NCBI RefSeq assembly: GCF_030818485.1
Contig: NZ_JAUTAJ010000004.1
Coordinates: forward strand, 2,947,501-3,011,500
DNA length: 64,000 nucleotides
Source of the DNA: Pseudoroseomonas cervicalis
Lineage (GTDB): Bacteria > Pseudomonadota > Alphaproteobacteria > Acetobacterales > Acetobacteraceae
Direction: 5' to 3'
The notes beneath the pieces are model-generated. The model saw nothing but the letters and a program-made list of their open reading frames with translations. It was not told the origin of the DNA and made no database searches. Shown here piece after piece: positions 7,914 through 17,159 of this stretch (within the stretch, counting starts at the first letter, position 1; every line of letters begins with the position of its first letter). A program made the translations under genes and the position numbers.

Positions 7914-9826
7914 GTCTTCCCCTCCGGGTTGTGGTCGAATTCCGGCACCAGCCGGCCAAGCTGCGCGAGCGCCGCCTTGGCCTGGCCGTTGCGGGCGGCG
8001 GCGGCGATGGCGTCGATCGCCTGGCCCACCTGGGTGGCATCCGTGGTGCGCGGGGTCGCCACCAGCAGCCCCGCGAATTGCGTCGGCCGCGGCGGCTCCT
8101 GCCCGTGGAACAGCTCCTCGAACAGCTTCTCGCCGGGGCGCAGCCCGGTGAAGCGGATCTCGACATCCTCGTCCGGCCGCAGCCCGGCCAGGCGGATCAT
8201 CCGCCGCGCCATGTCGACGATCTTCACCGGCTTGCCCATGTCGAGCACGAAGATGCCGCCATCGGCCAGCTCCGGCGGCTGGCCCTGCGGATCGGCGACG
8301 CCGACCACGCTGGCCTGCAGCACCAGCCCCACCGCCTCGCGCACCGTCATGAAGTAGCGGCGCATATCGGGATGGGTCACGGTCAGCGGCCCGCCGCGCT
8401 CCAGCTGCCGGCGGAACAGCGGCACCACCGAGCCGGTGGAGCCCAGCACATTGCCGAAGCGCACCGTGACGCAGCGCATGCCGCCATTCCCCTGGCGCGC
8501 CTGCATGTCCAGCGCCTGGCAGTACATCTCCGCCAGCCGCTTCGAAGCCCCCATGACGCTGGTGGGATTCACCGCCTTGTCGGTGCTGATGAACACCATG
8601 GCGCGGCAGCCCACGGCGCGCGCCGCATCGGCGATGATGCGGGTGCCCTGGGCGTTGGTCAGCAGCCCTTCCAGCGGGTCGCGCTCGACCATCGGCACAT
8701 GCTTCAGCGCCGCGGCGTGGAACACCAGCTCGGGCTGCACCTCCTCCATCAGCCGGGCGATGCGCGCGGCGTCGCGCACATCGGCCAGCACGGCGCGGCG
8801 CAGCACGCCGGGATGGCTCTCGGCCAGCTCCAGATCGATGCCGTAGAGGGCGAATTCGCCATGGTCGAGCAGCGTCAGCTGCGCCGGGCCCAGCGCCGCC
8901 ACCTGCCGCGCCAGCTCGCCGCCGATGGTGCCGCCCGCCCCCGTCACCAGCACGCGCCTTCCCTGCACCAGCCGCGCCATGCCCTCGCGGTCCAGCGGCA
9001 CCTGCGGCCGGTCCAGCAGCTCCTCGATGGCGACGGGGCGGAGGTCGAAGCGCCGCGCCCGCTCCCCCGCGCGCGGCGCCGGGTCGAGCGCGGTCAGCCG
9101 CGGCGCGCGCTTGACCAGCACGCCATGCCGGTCCGCCACATCCAGCATTTCCTCCAGTTCCGGACCTTGCAGGTCCGGGTCCGCGAGCACCAGGGCGGCG
9201 GGCAGGCGGCGCTCGGCGCGCAGCCGGTCCAGCACCTCGGACGCCTCCTCGAAGCCGCCCAGGATCGGGTAGCCATGGATGCGCCGCCCGGCCGCGCGTG
9301 GCCGCCGCGCCAGGATGCCCAGCACCCGGTAGCCCGGCGTGCGCTGCTGCAGCAGGGCGCGGATGAACAGGTCCGCCGCGTCGCCGGTGCCGATCAGCAG
9401 GATCGGCTGGGCCGGTGCCTCGCTGGCGGCGCCGACGCGGTGCGACTGCTTCAGCCGGCCGATGACCCGCGGCGCCAGCAGGGCGGCGGCCAGCGTGCCG
9501 GCATGGATCAGCGGGAAGGCCAGATTGCCCGGCCGCCAGGCGCCCAGCAGATGCAGCCCGGCGGCGAAGAGCAGCGCGCCGCCGATGCCGGCCACCAGCA
9601 CCGCCACCAGGTCGCGCAGCGCGGCGAAGCGCCAGTATTGCTGCGGCAGCCGCACCGGCAGCCCGGCCAGCAGCAGCGCCGCGACGGCCCCCGGCACCGC
9701 GCCCAGCCACCAGAGCGGCGGGGGCGGCCAGCCGGCCGGATCGGCCATCCAGACGGCGAGCGGCAGGGCCAGGGCGGCGAGGGCCGAGTCCAGGCTGAGG
9801 TTCAACAGGATGCGGGTGAGGGCCAT
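7910..9826 (-). CDS. Membrane-bound nucleotide-sugar 4,6-dehydratase (CapD/WbpM/FlaA1 family)
   Basis: A 638-residue polysaccharide-biosynthesis dehydratase, forming a 4-keto-6-deoxy UDP-sugar. About four N-terminal membrane helices (residues ~8-120) are followed by a CoA-binding-like Rossmann domain (ILLIGTGDAADLF, ~142) and the catalytic SDR domain (VLVTGAGGTIGGEL, ~290; ISTDKAVNPTSVMGASKR, ~405, with the Met-for-Tyr change typical of WbpM). The frame stays open to an ATG at 10186, which would add 120 residues of proline/alanine-rich sequence. I chose ATG 9826 because homologous sequence begins there, but neither start has a good RBS. The stop overlaps the dehydrogenase GTG. Confidence 0.9.
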   Translation of the reverse strand: MALTRILLNLSLDSALAALALPLAVWMADPAGWPPPPLWWLGAVPGAVAALLLAGLPVRLPQQYWRFAALRDLVAVLVAGIGGALLFAAGLHLLGAWRPGNLAFPLIHAGTLAAALLAPRVIGRLKQSHRVGAASEAPAQPILLIGTGDAADLFIRALLQQRTPGYRVLGILARRPRAAGRRIHGYPILGGFEEASEVLDRLRAERRLPAALVLADPDLQGPELEEMLDVADRHGVLVKRAPRLTALDPAPRAGERARRFDLRPVAIEELLDRPQVPLDREGMARLVQGRRVLVTGAGGTIGGELARQVAALGPAQLTLLDHGEFALYGIDLELAESHPGVLRRAVLADVRDAARIARLMEEVQPELVFHAAALKHVPMVERDPLEGLLTNAQGTRIIADAARAVGCRAMVFISTDKAVNPTSVMGASKRLAEMYCQALDMQARQGNGGMRCVTVRFGNVLGSTGSVVPLFRRQLERGGPLTVTHPDMRRYFMTVREAVGLVLQASVVGVADPQGQPPELADGGIFVLDMGKPVKIVDMARRMIRLAGLRPDEDVEIRFTGLRPGEKLFEELFHGQEPPRPTQFAGLLVATPRTTDATQVGQAIDAIAAAARNGQAKAALAQLGRLVPEFDHNPEGKT

Positions 9827-10195
9827 GACCGCCGCGTATAGGCGGCCCCCGGGGATGGGTGAAGCACTCCTGGCAGGAGGCTGGGGGGCGTGCGGCACCG
9901 GCACCCCCGGCCGCAGGGCCTGCCGCGCCACAAGCTGGGCCAGTTCGGCGGCCTGGTCGAGGCGGCCCGGCGGCGCCGGCGGCAGCGGGTCGAGCAGGCG
10001 CAGCAGCCCCGGCGAAAGGGGTTCCGCCGGGTGCGGCGCCGTGCCGCCGGCATCCTGGCCTGCCTTGCCCAGCCCCGGCCTGCCCGGCCCCTGCTCACCC
10101 GGACGCTGCGCGCCCGCCCCCGGCCCGGCCATCGGCCGGGCCGCCAGGGGCGGCGCATCCGGGGTGGGGGCGGGGGGCGGGCGCATCGCGGCGGC
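9827..10195. other. 369-nt gap between glycosyltransferase and capD-like gene; open frame without homology
   Basis: On the minus strand the capD-like frame stays open here (10186 to 9827). Codons from 10186 to about 9885 have G/C third positions like a gene, while the last ~55 bases do not. It could be a disordered N-terminal extension, or a small separate ORF that lost its stop. No RNA or repeat structure stands out. Confidence 0.4.
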
Positions 10196-11410
10196 TCAGG
10201 CGGCGTCGCTGGGGCGCGCGGGCGGGGCGGCCGGCGGCAGCGGCGCCAGGCGGTGATACAGCGCCACCAGCCGCGCCGCCTCGGGCGCCCAGCCGAAGCG
10301 GGTCTCGGCGGCGCGGCGGCCGCGCTCGGCCAGGGCCTGGCGCTGCGCCGGCTCCGCCAGCGCCGCCACGGCGGTGGCGATGGCGGCGGGGTCGGCGCTG
10401 TCCACCAGCAGGCCATTGCCGGCGCCCTGCACCACCTCCGCCACCTCGGTGGCGAAATCCGGGGCGATCACCGGCAGCCCGGCCAGCATGCAGTCGAACA
10501 GCTTGTGCGGCAGCGCCAGCCGGTGGTTCTCGATGCCCGGCTGGAACAGCACCAGGCCCAGATCGCCCTGCGCCGCCTCGGCCAGCGCCGCCGCATGCGG
10601 CATCCAGCCCAGCCGCTCGATGCGCTGCTCCAGCCCCAACGTGCGGGCCCGCGCCAGGAACTCGGCCTCCGACCCGTCGGTGAAGCGGCCGATCAGCTTC
10701 AGCCGGGTGTCCTCGGGGCAGAGCGCCAGCGCCTCCAGCATGACGAAGGCGCCGCGCGCCCGGCCCAGCGCGCCCAGATGCACCAGCGTCAGCGGCCCGT
10801 GCCCCGCATGGCGGCGCGGCGTGACGGCGCTGGCGGCGGCATAGTTGCGCACGGCGATGGTGCGGTCGGGGGCGGCGAAATCGCCATCCAGCCCGTCCTT
10901 CGCCACCACCACCGCATCGGCGCGCCAGGCCATGGCGCGGCAGGCCAGGCGCAGCGCGGCGCGGGCCAGCGGCCGCAGCGCCGCCGGCAGCCGGTCGTCG
11001 AGCCGCGAGGGGTAGTGCTCATGCACATCCAGCACCACCCGGGCGCGGCCGCCGCGCGCCGCCCAGATCGCCGCCGCCCAGGCATCGGGTTCGGAGGCGT
11101 GCAGCACCGCGGCGCCGCTCTGCCGCGCCCGCCGCGCCAGGGCAGGCAGGCCGAGCAGCCGGGCGCGCCAGCCCGCGGCGCGGCGATAGGGGCGGATCGC
11201 CACCCCCGCATGCTGCTCCGGCGCCGCGGTGCCGGGGCAGATATGCAGCACGCGCCAGCCGGCCTCGGCCAGCGCCGCGCCCTCCTTGCCGACGACGCGC
11301 AGATCGGTCGGCGCATGCGCGGCCGAGAGCAGGCAGACCAGCGGCGCCTGCGGCGCGGCGGCGCGCGGCGCGGCACTGGCCGCCCGGCGCGAGGGTCCGG
11401 GCGGGCTCAT
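10196..11410 (-). CDS. Glycosyltransferase, GT4-like
   Basis: A 404-residue GT-B fold enzyme, probably adding a sugar to the lipid-linked repeat unit at the cytoplasmic face. The N-terminal domain has ..CLLSAAHAPTDLRVVGKEG, a typical GT4 acceptor-side start. The C-terminal donor-binding domain has LTLVHLGALGRARG and LFQPGIENHRLALPHKLFDCMLAG, with the E-x7-like donor-site region, and ends in an alanine/proline tail. ATG 11410 overlaps the wecB stop as ATGA; the open frame further upstream is antisense-like low-complexity sequence and was rejected. Donor and acceptor are unknown. Confidence 0.87.
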   Translation of the reverse strand: MSPPGPSRRAASAAPRAAAPQAPLVCLLSAAHAPTDLRVVGKEGAALAEAGWRVLHICPGTAAPEQHAGVAIRPYRRAAGWRARLLGLPALARRARQSGAAVLHASEPDAWAAAIWAARGGRARVVLDVHEHYPSRLDDRLPAALRPLARAALRLACRAMAWRADAVVVAKDGLDGDFAAPDRTIAVRNYAAASAVTPRRHAGHGPLTLVHLGALGRARGAFVMLEALALCPEDTRLKLIGRFTDGSEAEFLARARTLGLEQRIERLGWMPHAAALAEAAQGDLGLVLFQPGIENHRLALPHKLFDCMLAGLPVIAPDFATEVAEVVQGAGNGLLVDSADPAAIATAVAALAEPAQRQALAERGRRAAETRFGWAPEAARLVALYHRLAPLPPAAPPARPSDAA

Positions 11411-12687
11411 GCCGCGTCGCGCCCGGGGCGGGCATGGCGGGGGGGGCCACCCGGGGCCGCCTTCGCCTCGGGGGGGGCGAAGGCGGCCCGGGTGGCGGGC
11501 GGCGCGCCAGCGTGGCGCGCCACCGGGCTCGCCCTTCCGGTCGGGGGGGAGGGAGGAAGGGCGGAACCTGCGAAGGCGGGCGGGGCGGGGTGGGCGCGCC
11601 CGGCCAGGAAGCCGGCCAGATGCTCGGCCATGCGTGCCCCGGCCCGGCCATCCCAGAGCGGGATCGGCCGCGCCGGCGGCCAGGCGCCGTCCAGCACCTC
11701 CTGCACGCATTCGGCCAGCTCATGCGGCCGCACCAGCCGGTTGGCGCCGGAATCCAGGGTCACCGGCCGCTCGGTGGAGGGGCGCAGCGTCATGCAGGGC
11801 AGGTCGAGCAAAGCCGCCTCCTCCTGCACCCCGCCGCTGTCGGTGGCGACCAGCCGGGCGCGCGCCAGCAGCCCGATGAAGTCGAGATAGCCGAGCGGCG
11901 GCAGCAGCCGGATGCCGGGCGGCAGGGCCAGCCCGGCCTCGCGCAGCCGGGCGGCGCTGCGCGGATGCAGCGGCCAGGCCAGCGGCAGCAGCGTGGCCGC
12001 CTCGCGCAGCGCGCCGAGCAGCCGGGTCAGCGCCGCGCGGTCATCGACATTGGCGGCGCGGTGCAGCGTCACCACCCCATAGGCGCCGGGCAGCAGCCCT
12101 TCCGGCAGCGGCCGGGCGCGCGCCGCCGGCAGCCGCGCCAGCAGCGTGTCGATCATGGCATTGCCGACGGCGCAGACCGCCTCCGGCGCATGGCCCTCGG
12201 CCAGCAGCCGGGCGGCGCTGGCCGCGTCCGGCGCCCAGAGCAGGTCGGCGATGGCATCCACCGCGCGGCGGTTGATCTCCTCCGCCATGTCGCGGTCGCC
12301 GCAGCGCAGCCCGGCCTCCAGATGCGCGACCGGGATGCCGAGCTTGCGCGCCGCCAGCGCCGCCGCCAGCGTGGCGTCGACATCGCCGGCCACCACCACC
12401 AGGGCCGGGCGCTCCCGCTGCCAGAGCGCGCCGCAGGCGGCCAGCGTCCGGGCGGTGAAATCGGCATGGCCGCCGCCGGCGGCGATGCCCAGGCTGATCT
12501 GCGGCGCCGGCAGGCCGAGATCGGCCAGATGCGCGCCGAACATCGCCGGGTCGGCATGCTGGCCGGTATGCACCAGCACCGGGCGGCACAGGCCGGGCCG
12601 CGCCGCCAGGGCGTGCCACAGCGCCGCCAGCTTCGGCAGGTTCGGCCGCGCCGCGGCCACAAGGTGGAGCAGGGGTGCGTCGCTCAT
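11407..12687 (-). CDS. wecB: UDP-N-acetylglucosamine 2-epimerase (WecB-like)
   Basis: Interconverts UDP-GlcNAc and UDP-ManNAc; the product would feed the dehydrogenase encoded downstream. Motifs: VHTGQHADP (~40), HLEAGLRCGDRDMAEE (~125), TLHRAANVDD (~212), ATDSGGVQEEAALL (~290) and RPSTERPVTLDSGANRLV (~310), all diagnostic of the non-hydrolysing epimerase. The last ~65 residues are a proline/alanine/arginine-rich tail that normal WecB proteins lack, encoded in a stretch of long G runs (11410-11600). The start (ATG 12687) overlaps the upstream glycosyltransferase stop as ATGA. Confidence 0.92.
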   Translation of the reverse strand: MSDAPLLHLVAAARPNLPKLAALWHALAARPGLCRPVLVHTGQHADPAMFGAHLADLGLPAPQISLGIAAGGGHADFTARTLAACGALWQRERPALVVVAGDVDATLAAALAARKLGIPVAHLEAGLRCGDRDMAEEINRRAVDAIADLLWAPDAASAARLLAEGHAPEAVCAVGNAMIDTLLARLPAARARPLPEGLLPGAYGVVTLHRAANVDDRAALTRLLGALREAATLLPLAWPLHPRSAARLREAGLALPPGIRLLPPLGYLDFIGLLARARLVATDSGGVQEEAALLDLPCMTLRPSTERPVTLDSGANRLVRPHELAECVQEVLDGAWPPARPIPLWDGRAGARMAEHLAGFLAGRAHPAPPAFAGSALPPSPPTGRASPVARHAGAPPATRAAFAPPEAKAAPGGPPRHARPGRDAA

Positions 12688-13934
12688 GCCGGCACCAGCC
12701 CGGCCTGCGGCAGGGGGCGGCGGGTCGCGGCCTCGGCCAGGATCTCGACGAAGCGGGCGGCCTGCAGCCGGCGGTCCCAGCGCCGCACCGCCTGGTCGCG
12801 CGCCGCCAGGCCCATGGCGCGGCGCCGCTCCGGCTGCTCGGCCATCCAGCGCAGCGCCTCGGCCAGCAGCGCGGCGTCGCCGGGCGGGGTGGACAGGCCG
12901 CAGGGCCCCTCGGCCAGCAGCCGCGCGGCGCGGCCGGGCACATTGCCGACCACCGGCAGCCCGGCCGCCAGATAGTCCATCAGCTTGTTGGGCGAGGTCC
13001 ATTCGGCGAATTCGGGCAGCGGCGCCAGGCAGTGCAGCCCGAGCTGCGCGCCGGCCAGCAGCGCGGCCAGCTGCCGCTTCGGCAGCGGCCCCAGGAAGCT
13101 GACATTGTGCAGCCCGCGCGCCGCCGCCTGCTCGCGCAGCCGCGGCTTCTCCGAGCCCTCGCCCACCAGCAGCAGGCGGATGCGGCGCTCGCCCCGCTGC
13201 TGCAGCTGCGCCGCCGCGTCCAGCAGCTGGTCCAGCCCGTTGGCGCGGCCATGCGTGCCGGCATAGACCGCAAGCATCTCCCAGGGCGCCGCCTCGGCCG
13301 GGCGCCAGGGGGTGACCTGCGGGCCGAACAGCTCCAGGTCGCAGCCATTCGGCACCACATGCACCCGCTCCGGCGCCGCGCCGCGGGCCAGCGCGGTGGT
13401 GGCCATGCCCTCGCTCAGCGCCACCACGGCGGCGGCGCGGCGGCAGGCGGCGTCCGCCAGCCAGTCCATGCCGGACAGCGCCCAGCGCGGCACCCCGCCC
13501 AGCGCCCGCGGCAGCTCCGGCCAGGGGTCGCGGATCTCGAAGACGAAGGGGGTGCCGCGCAGCCGCCGCGCCAGCAGCGCCGGCAGCGCCACGGTGAGCG
13601 GGGTGGAGCTGGCCACCACCAGGTCCCAGCGGGAGGAGAGCGCCAGCCGCCCGGCGGCGGCGGCGTAGCGGCCGAAGGCCAGGCTGCGGGCGCCGAGCCC
13701 CTGCTCATTGCCGCAGGGAATGTCGAACTCGACCAGCCGCAGCCCGCGCAGCAGCCCCTCGCGCCGGCCCTGGTGGAAGCCGCCCGACAGGCCGGTGACG
13801 GCGCCCTGGTAGCGGCCGCAGGCCAGGGTCACATGGTGGCCGCGCGCCACCAGGGCGGAGGCCATGGCGTGGCTGCGCGTCGCGGTGGCGCCGGCGGGGC
13901 CGGAATAATGCTGGTGCAGATAGAGGATGCGCAT
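12684..13934 (-). CDS. Glycosyltransferase, GT4 (WbuB-like)
   Basis: A 416-residue GT4 enzyme resembling WbuB-type transferases that add N-acetyl-amino-deoxy sugars (for example L-FucNAc) in O-antigen synthesis. It begins MRILYLHQHYSGPAGATATR, the usual WbuB-like start. RDPWPELPRALG follows near 135 and HVVPNGCDLELFGP near 200, with AVYAGTHGRANGLDQL and the donor-site GLPVVGNVPGRAARLL in the C-terminal domain. It starts three bases after the aminotransferase stop and overlaps wecB. The sugar donor is inferred only from family resemblance. Confidence 0.9.
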   Translation of the reverse strand: MRILYLHQHYSGPAGATATRSHAMASALVARGHHVTLACGRYQGAVTGLSGGFHQGRREGLLRGLRLVEFDIPCGNEQGLGARSLAFGRYAAAAGRLALSSRWDLVVASSTPLTVALPALLARRLRGTPFVFEIRDPWPELPRALGGVPRWALSGMDWLADAACRRAAAVVALSEGMATTALARGAAPERVHVVPNGCDLELFGPQVTPWRPAEAAPWEMLAVYAGTHGRANGLDQLLDAAAQLQQRGERRIRLLLVGEGSEKPRLREQAAARGLHNVSFLGPLPKRQLAALLAGAQLGLHCLAPLPEFAEWTSPNKLMDYLAAGLPVVGNVPGRAARLLAEGPCGLSTPPGDAALLAEALRWMAEQPERRRAMGLAARDQAVRRWDRRLQAARFVEILAEAATRRPLPQAGLVPA

Positions 13935-13937
13935 GGC

Positions 13938-15161
13938 TCAGCCCCCCAGCAGGCAGGCGCGGACGACATCGATGACGCGGTCCTGCTCGGCCGCGCTCAT
14001 GGCGCCGCTGGGCAGGCAGAGGCCGCGCTCGAACAGCCGCCCGGAATGGCCGGGGCCGTGGCAGCGGGCGCCGCGGAAGGCGGGCTGCAGATGCAGCGGC
14101 TTCCAGACCGGGCGGCTCTCGATATTGGCGGCCTCCAGCACCCGGCGCAGCGTCTCCGGCGTCGCCTCGCAGCGCTGCGGGTCGAGCTGCAGCACGGTCA
14201 GCCAGTGGGTCGCGCGGCTCCATTCCGGCTCGGGCATGAAGCTGACGCCCGGCAGGTCGGACAGCGCCTCGGCATAGCGCGCCTGCACCAGGCGGCGGGC
14301 GGCGACGCGGGCCGGCAGGGCGCCGATCTGCGCCAGCCCGACCGAGGCCAGCACCGAGGACAGGCCGTAGGAATAGCCCGTCGTCTCATGCTGGTAATGC
14401 GGCGCCGCCTCCTTCGCCTGGGTGGCGAGGTGCCGGGCGCGGGCGATCAGCGCCGGGTCGTCGGAGACCAGCGCGCCGCCGCCGCCGGCGGTGATGATCT
14501 TGTTGCCGTTGAAGGAGAAGGCGGCCAGCGCCGCGCCCTTGGCCACGGGTCGGCCACGATACTGCGCGCCCAGCGCCTCGGCGCTGTCGCACAGCACCGG
14601 CACGCCCCAGCGGCCGCACAGCGCCAGGATGGCGTCGAGGTCGCAGGGCTGGCCGTAGAGATCGACCGGCACCACGGCGCGCGGCAGCTTGCCGCGCCGC
14701 GCCGCCTGGCGCAGCTGGCTCTCCAGCACCTCGGGGTCCAGCGTCCAGCTCTCCGGCGCCACATCCAGGAAGCGCGGCCGGGCGCCCATCTGCACCGCCG
14801 GGGCGATGGTGGCGACGAAGGTCAGGCTCTGGGTCCAGACCTCGTCGCCGCGCTCCACCCCCAGCACCCGGTAGGCCAGGTGCAGCGCCGCGGTGCCGGA
14901 GGCGACGGCGGCGGTATGGGCGAAGCCGGTGGCCTGGCTGATCGCCTCCTCGAAGGCGGCGGGGACCGGGCCGGCGGGGGCGATCCAGCCGGCGGTCAGG
15001 GTGCGGCTGAGCGTCGCGAGCTCCCCCCCCACCAGGCTGGGCGGGGAGAGGTGGATGCGCGGTTGCGCCGGCGCCACCACCCTGGGTCGGGGCGGGAAGG
15101 GCAACACGCTGCCCGCTCCGCCGAAAGCCGCATCGCCCGTCCAGCCCTGGATCGCCGCCAT
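13938..15161 (-). CDS. DegT/DnrJ/EryC1/StrS family aminotransferase (PglE-like)
   Basis: A 407-residue PLP enzyme. SGTAALHLA (~89-97), CDSAEALGAQYRG (~191-203) and SFNGNKIITAGGGGA with Schiff-base Lys221 identify the family; the SFNGNK variant is typical of enzymes aminating C4 of UDP-4-keto-6-deoxy sugars (PglE, LegC-like). It would act on the product of the WbpM-like dehydratase to give a UDP-4-amino-6-deoxy sugar. ATG 15161 was chosen because AGGTGG lies just upstream; the frame opens farther with a TTG at 15239 that overlaps the previous gene. Substrate assignment is inference. Confidence 0.9.
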   Translation of the reverse strand: MAAIQGWTGDAAFGGAGSVLPFPPRPRVVAPAQPRIHLSPPSLVGGELATLSRTLTAGWIAPAGPVPAAFEEAISQATGFAHTAAVASGTAALHLAYRVLGVERGDEVWTQSLTFVATIAPAVQMGARPRFLDVAPESWTLDPEVLESQLRQAARRGKLPRAVVPVDLYGQPCDLDAILALCGRWGVPVLCDSAEALGAQYRGRPVAKGAALAAFSFNGNKIITAGGGGALVSDDPALIARARHLATQAKEAAPHYQHETTGYSYGLSSVLASVGLAQIGALPARVAARRLVQARYAEALSDLPGVSFMPEPEWSRATHWLTVLQLDPQRCEATPETLRRVLEAANIESRPVWKPLHLQPAFRGARCHGPGHSGRLFERGLCLPSGAMSAAEQDRVIDVVRACLLGG

Positions 15162-15235
15162 GTCTGCCACCTGCTCACGGTTTTGTGAACGCCCCCTAAA
15201 GGGACCACAGGGGGCGGGAATTTTCAAGAAACAAA

Positions 15236-15904
15236 TCAACCGTGAATGTTTAAATCCCGGTCAAGATCGGGCGGCGGCACAGCAACATTCGAGTCAAAAC
15301 GCGGCATGGTGGCGTGTCCTGGCGCGTTGACTCCATGTCCTTTCAAAAGGATGAAGATTGTTCCTAAACCGGCACGGAAATCGCCGCAGACGCTGATGCG
15401 CTGCACGTAAAGCGCGTCCCGCGCGAGACGCTCTTCCCAGGGCACGGCGTTGCGCCCGGCCGCCTGGGCGGGGCCGGCCAGGCCGGGCCGGGCCCGCAGC
15501 CGGCTGCGCTGGGCCGGCGTGTAGCGGGGCAGATAGGCCAGCGGCAGCGGCCGCGGCCCGACCAGGCTCATCTCGCCGCGCAGCACGTTGATCAGCTGCG
15601 GCAGCTCGTCCAGCGCGCTGGCGCGCAACAGCCGGCCGAAACGGCCGAGTCGCTCCGCATCCTCGCCCGGCCCCTCGCGCATCGAGCGGAATTTTATCAG
15701 GGTGAAGGGGCGGCCATGCCGGCCGGCGCGGCTCTGGCGGAACAGCACCGGGCGGCCGAGCGCCAGCCGCACCGCCAGCGCCACCGCCAGCAGCAGTGGC
15801 GCCAGCGCCAGCAGCAGCAGCGCCGCCCCCAGCGCGTCCAGCCCGCGCTTGCCCCAGCGCGCATAGGCGCCGGGGGGCAGGGGGGGAGGCAGCTCAGCCG
15901 GCAC
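15236..15904 (-). CDS. Undecaprenyl-phosphate sugar phosphotransferase (bacterial sugar transferase)
   Basis: Transfers a sugar-1-phosphate from a UDP-sugar to undecaprenyl phosphate, the first membrane step of repeat-unit assembly. At 222 residues it is the short PglC/WcaJ-C-terminal form. One hydrophobic re-entrant segment (GLDALGAALLLLALAPLLLA) is followed by GRPVLFRQSRAGRHG, FTLIKFRSM, then SALDELPQLINVLRGEMSLVGPRPLPLAY, all family signatures. No ATG fits; the likely start is GTG 15904, overlapping the ligase stop by 11 bases. With the dehydratase and PglE-like aminotransferase it suggests that a diNAcBac-like or aminodeoxy sugar is the priming residue. Confidence 0.88.
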   Translation of the reverse strand: MPAELPPPLPPGAYARWGKRGLDALGAALLLLALAPLLLAVALAVRLALGRPVLFRQSRAGRHGRPFTLIKFRSMREGPGEDAERLGRFGRLLRASALDELPQLINVLRGEMSLVGPRPLPLAYLPRYTPAQRSRLRARPGLAGPAQAAGRNAVPWEERLARDALYVQRISVCGDFRAGLGTIFILLKGHGVNAPGHATMPRFDSNVAVPPPDLDRDLNIHG

Positions 15905-17159
15905 GGCGAGCCACCACGCCGAGCGACAGCGCCAGGCCGAGCGCGAACCACACCATGCGGTTGCCGAGATCGGTCGAGACCAGCGCGGCCAGCGCCACCG
16001 GCAGCACCAGGGCGGCGATGCGCGCCACGCGCGGCGGCGCCGCGTGGCGGCTGCGCAGCAGCAGCACCAGCGCGCCGCCGCCGAAACAGGTGAGCCAGAG
16101 CAGCAGCCCGGGCAGCCCGGCCTCGGCCAGCGCCTCCAGCGCGTGGTTGTGCGGGTAGAGGCCGCGCCGTTCGCCATGCCCGGCGGCGATGGTGAAGCCG
16201 CCGGTGCCGAGGCCCCAGGGCAGCGTCGCCCCCGCCCAGTCCAGCGCGGCGCGCCACAGGGTCGGCCGGGCCGAGGCCTCCAGCCCGCCCTCGGTGAAGC
16301 GCTCCAGCGTGCGCAACCCGTCCAGCGCCTCGGCGCGGGCCAGCAGCAGGGCGAAGCCGGCGGCGCCGGCGAGGCCCGCGGCGGCGGCCCAGCCCAAAGC
16401 GGCGCGCGGCCGGCCGGCGGACCAGCAGCGCAGCGCCGGCACCAGCAGCACGCCGAGGCCGAGCGCCAGCAGCGCGGTGCGCCCGCCCGGCAGCAGCGCG
16501 CCCGCCGCCAGCGCCAGGGTGTAGAGCGCCCAGAACAGCCGCGCCCGCCAGCGCCGCGCCTCGATCAGCCGCACCGCGCCGAGCCCGGCGGCGCAGGCGA
16601 TGGACAGGCCGGCCAGCTGGTACTGCACCCGCAGCAGGTCGGGATTGGCGCCGACCGCGCCGCCCAGCACCACCTGGCCGCTGGCCAGCCCCCAGGCGGT
16701 GCTGGCGGCCACCAGCGGCCCGATCGCCAGGGTGGCGGCGCAGAACAGCCGGCGCGACGCGGCATCGGCGCCGATCGCCAGGCCGCCGAGCAGCATGGGC
16801 GGCGCCATCAGCAGGATGTCGGCCAGCTTGGCGGGCAGGATGGCGTGGCTGGCGCTCCACAGCCCGGCCAGCACCAGCCACAGCCACAGAAGGGCGGCGG
16901 CGGCCAGGGGCGGGCCCAGCAGCGGGTGCAGCCGCCAGCGCCGCGTCAGCAGCAGCAGCGCCAGCAGCGGCAGCGTCGCGGCGCCGGCCAGCGCGGTGAG
17001 GTCGAGCGGCAGCGCCGCGCCGGGCGGCGTCGATTTCAGCGCGCCGGCGAAATGCAGCGCCGCGCCGGCCAGCCCGGCCAGCGAGGCCAGGCTGGCGCTG
17101 TCGATGCGCCAGGCCGCCAGCCCGGCGGGGCGGCCCGCCCCCGTCACCGTGCCTGTCAC
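15894..17159 (-). CDS. O-antigen ligase/polymerase family membrane protein (WaaL/Wzy-like)
   Basis: A 421-residue inner-membrane protein with about ten to twelve hydrophobic helices. A large loop near residues 290-335 contains GLGTGGF and YPHNHALEALAEAGLPGLLLW, the Wzy_C/O-antigen ligase signature (PHN.x.E...). It either ligates the finished glycan to lipid A-core or another acceptor, or polymerises repeat units; sequence alone does not separate the two. ATG 17159 overlaps the upstream fusion gene as ATGA. Confidence 0.88.
   Translation of the reverse strand: MTGTVTGAGRPAGLAAWRIDSASLASLAGLAGAALHFAGALKSTPPGAALPLDLTALAGAATLPLLALLLLTRRWRLHPLLGPPLAAAALLWLWLVLAGLWSASHAILPAKLADILLMAPPMLLGGLAIGADAASRRLFCAATLAIGPLVAASTAWGLASGQVVLGGAVGANPDLLRVQYQLAGLSIACAAGLGAVRLIEARRWRARLFWALYTLALAAGALLPGGRTALLALGLGVLLVPALRCWSAGRPRAALGWAAAAGLAGAAGFALLLARAEALDGLRTLERFTEGGLEASARPTLWRAALDWAGATLPWGLGTGGFTIAAGHGERRGLYPHNHALEALAEAGLPGLLLWLTCFGGGALVLLLRSRHAAPPRVARIAALVLPVALAALVSTDLGNRMVWFALGLALSLGVVARRAG

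Noticed and set aside
6378..9710. Single 1110-residue minus-strand ORF
   Set aside because: Only the part from GTG 7913 encodes the dehydrogenase; the upstream part is an out-of-frame shadow of the dehydratase gene with Arg/Gly/Ala-only composition.
11410..11710. N-terminal extension of the GT4 glycosyltransferase to 11710
   Set aside because: The extension is antisense-like Arg/Pro/Gly sequence overlapping wecB; ATG 11410 with an ATGA junction is a better start.
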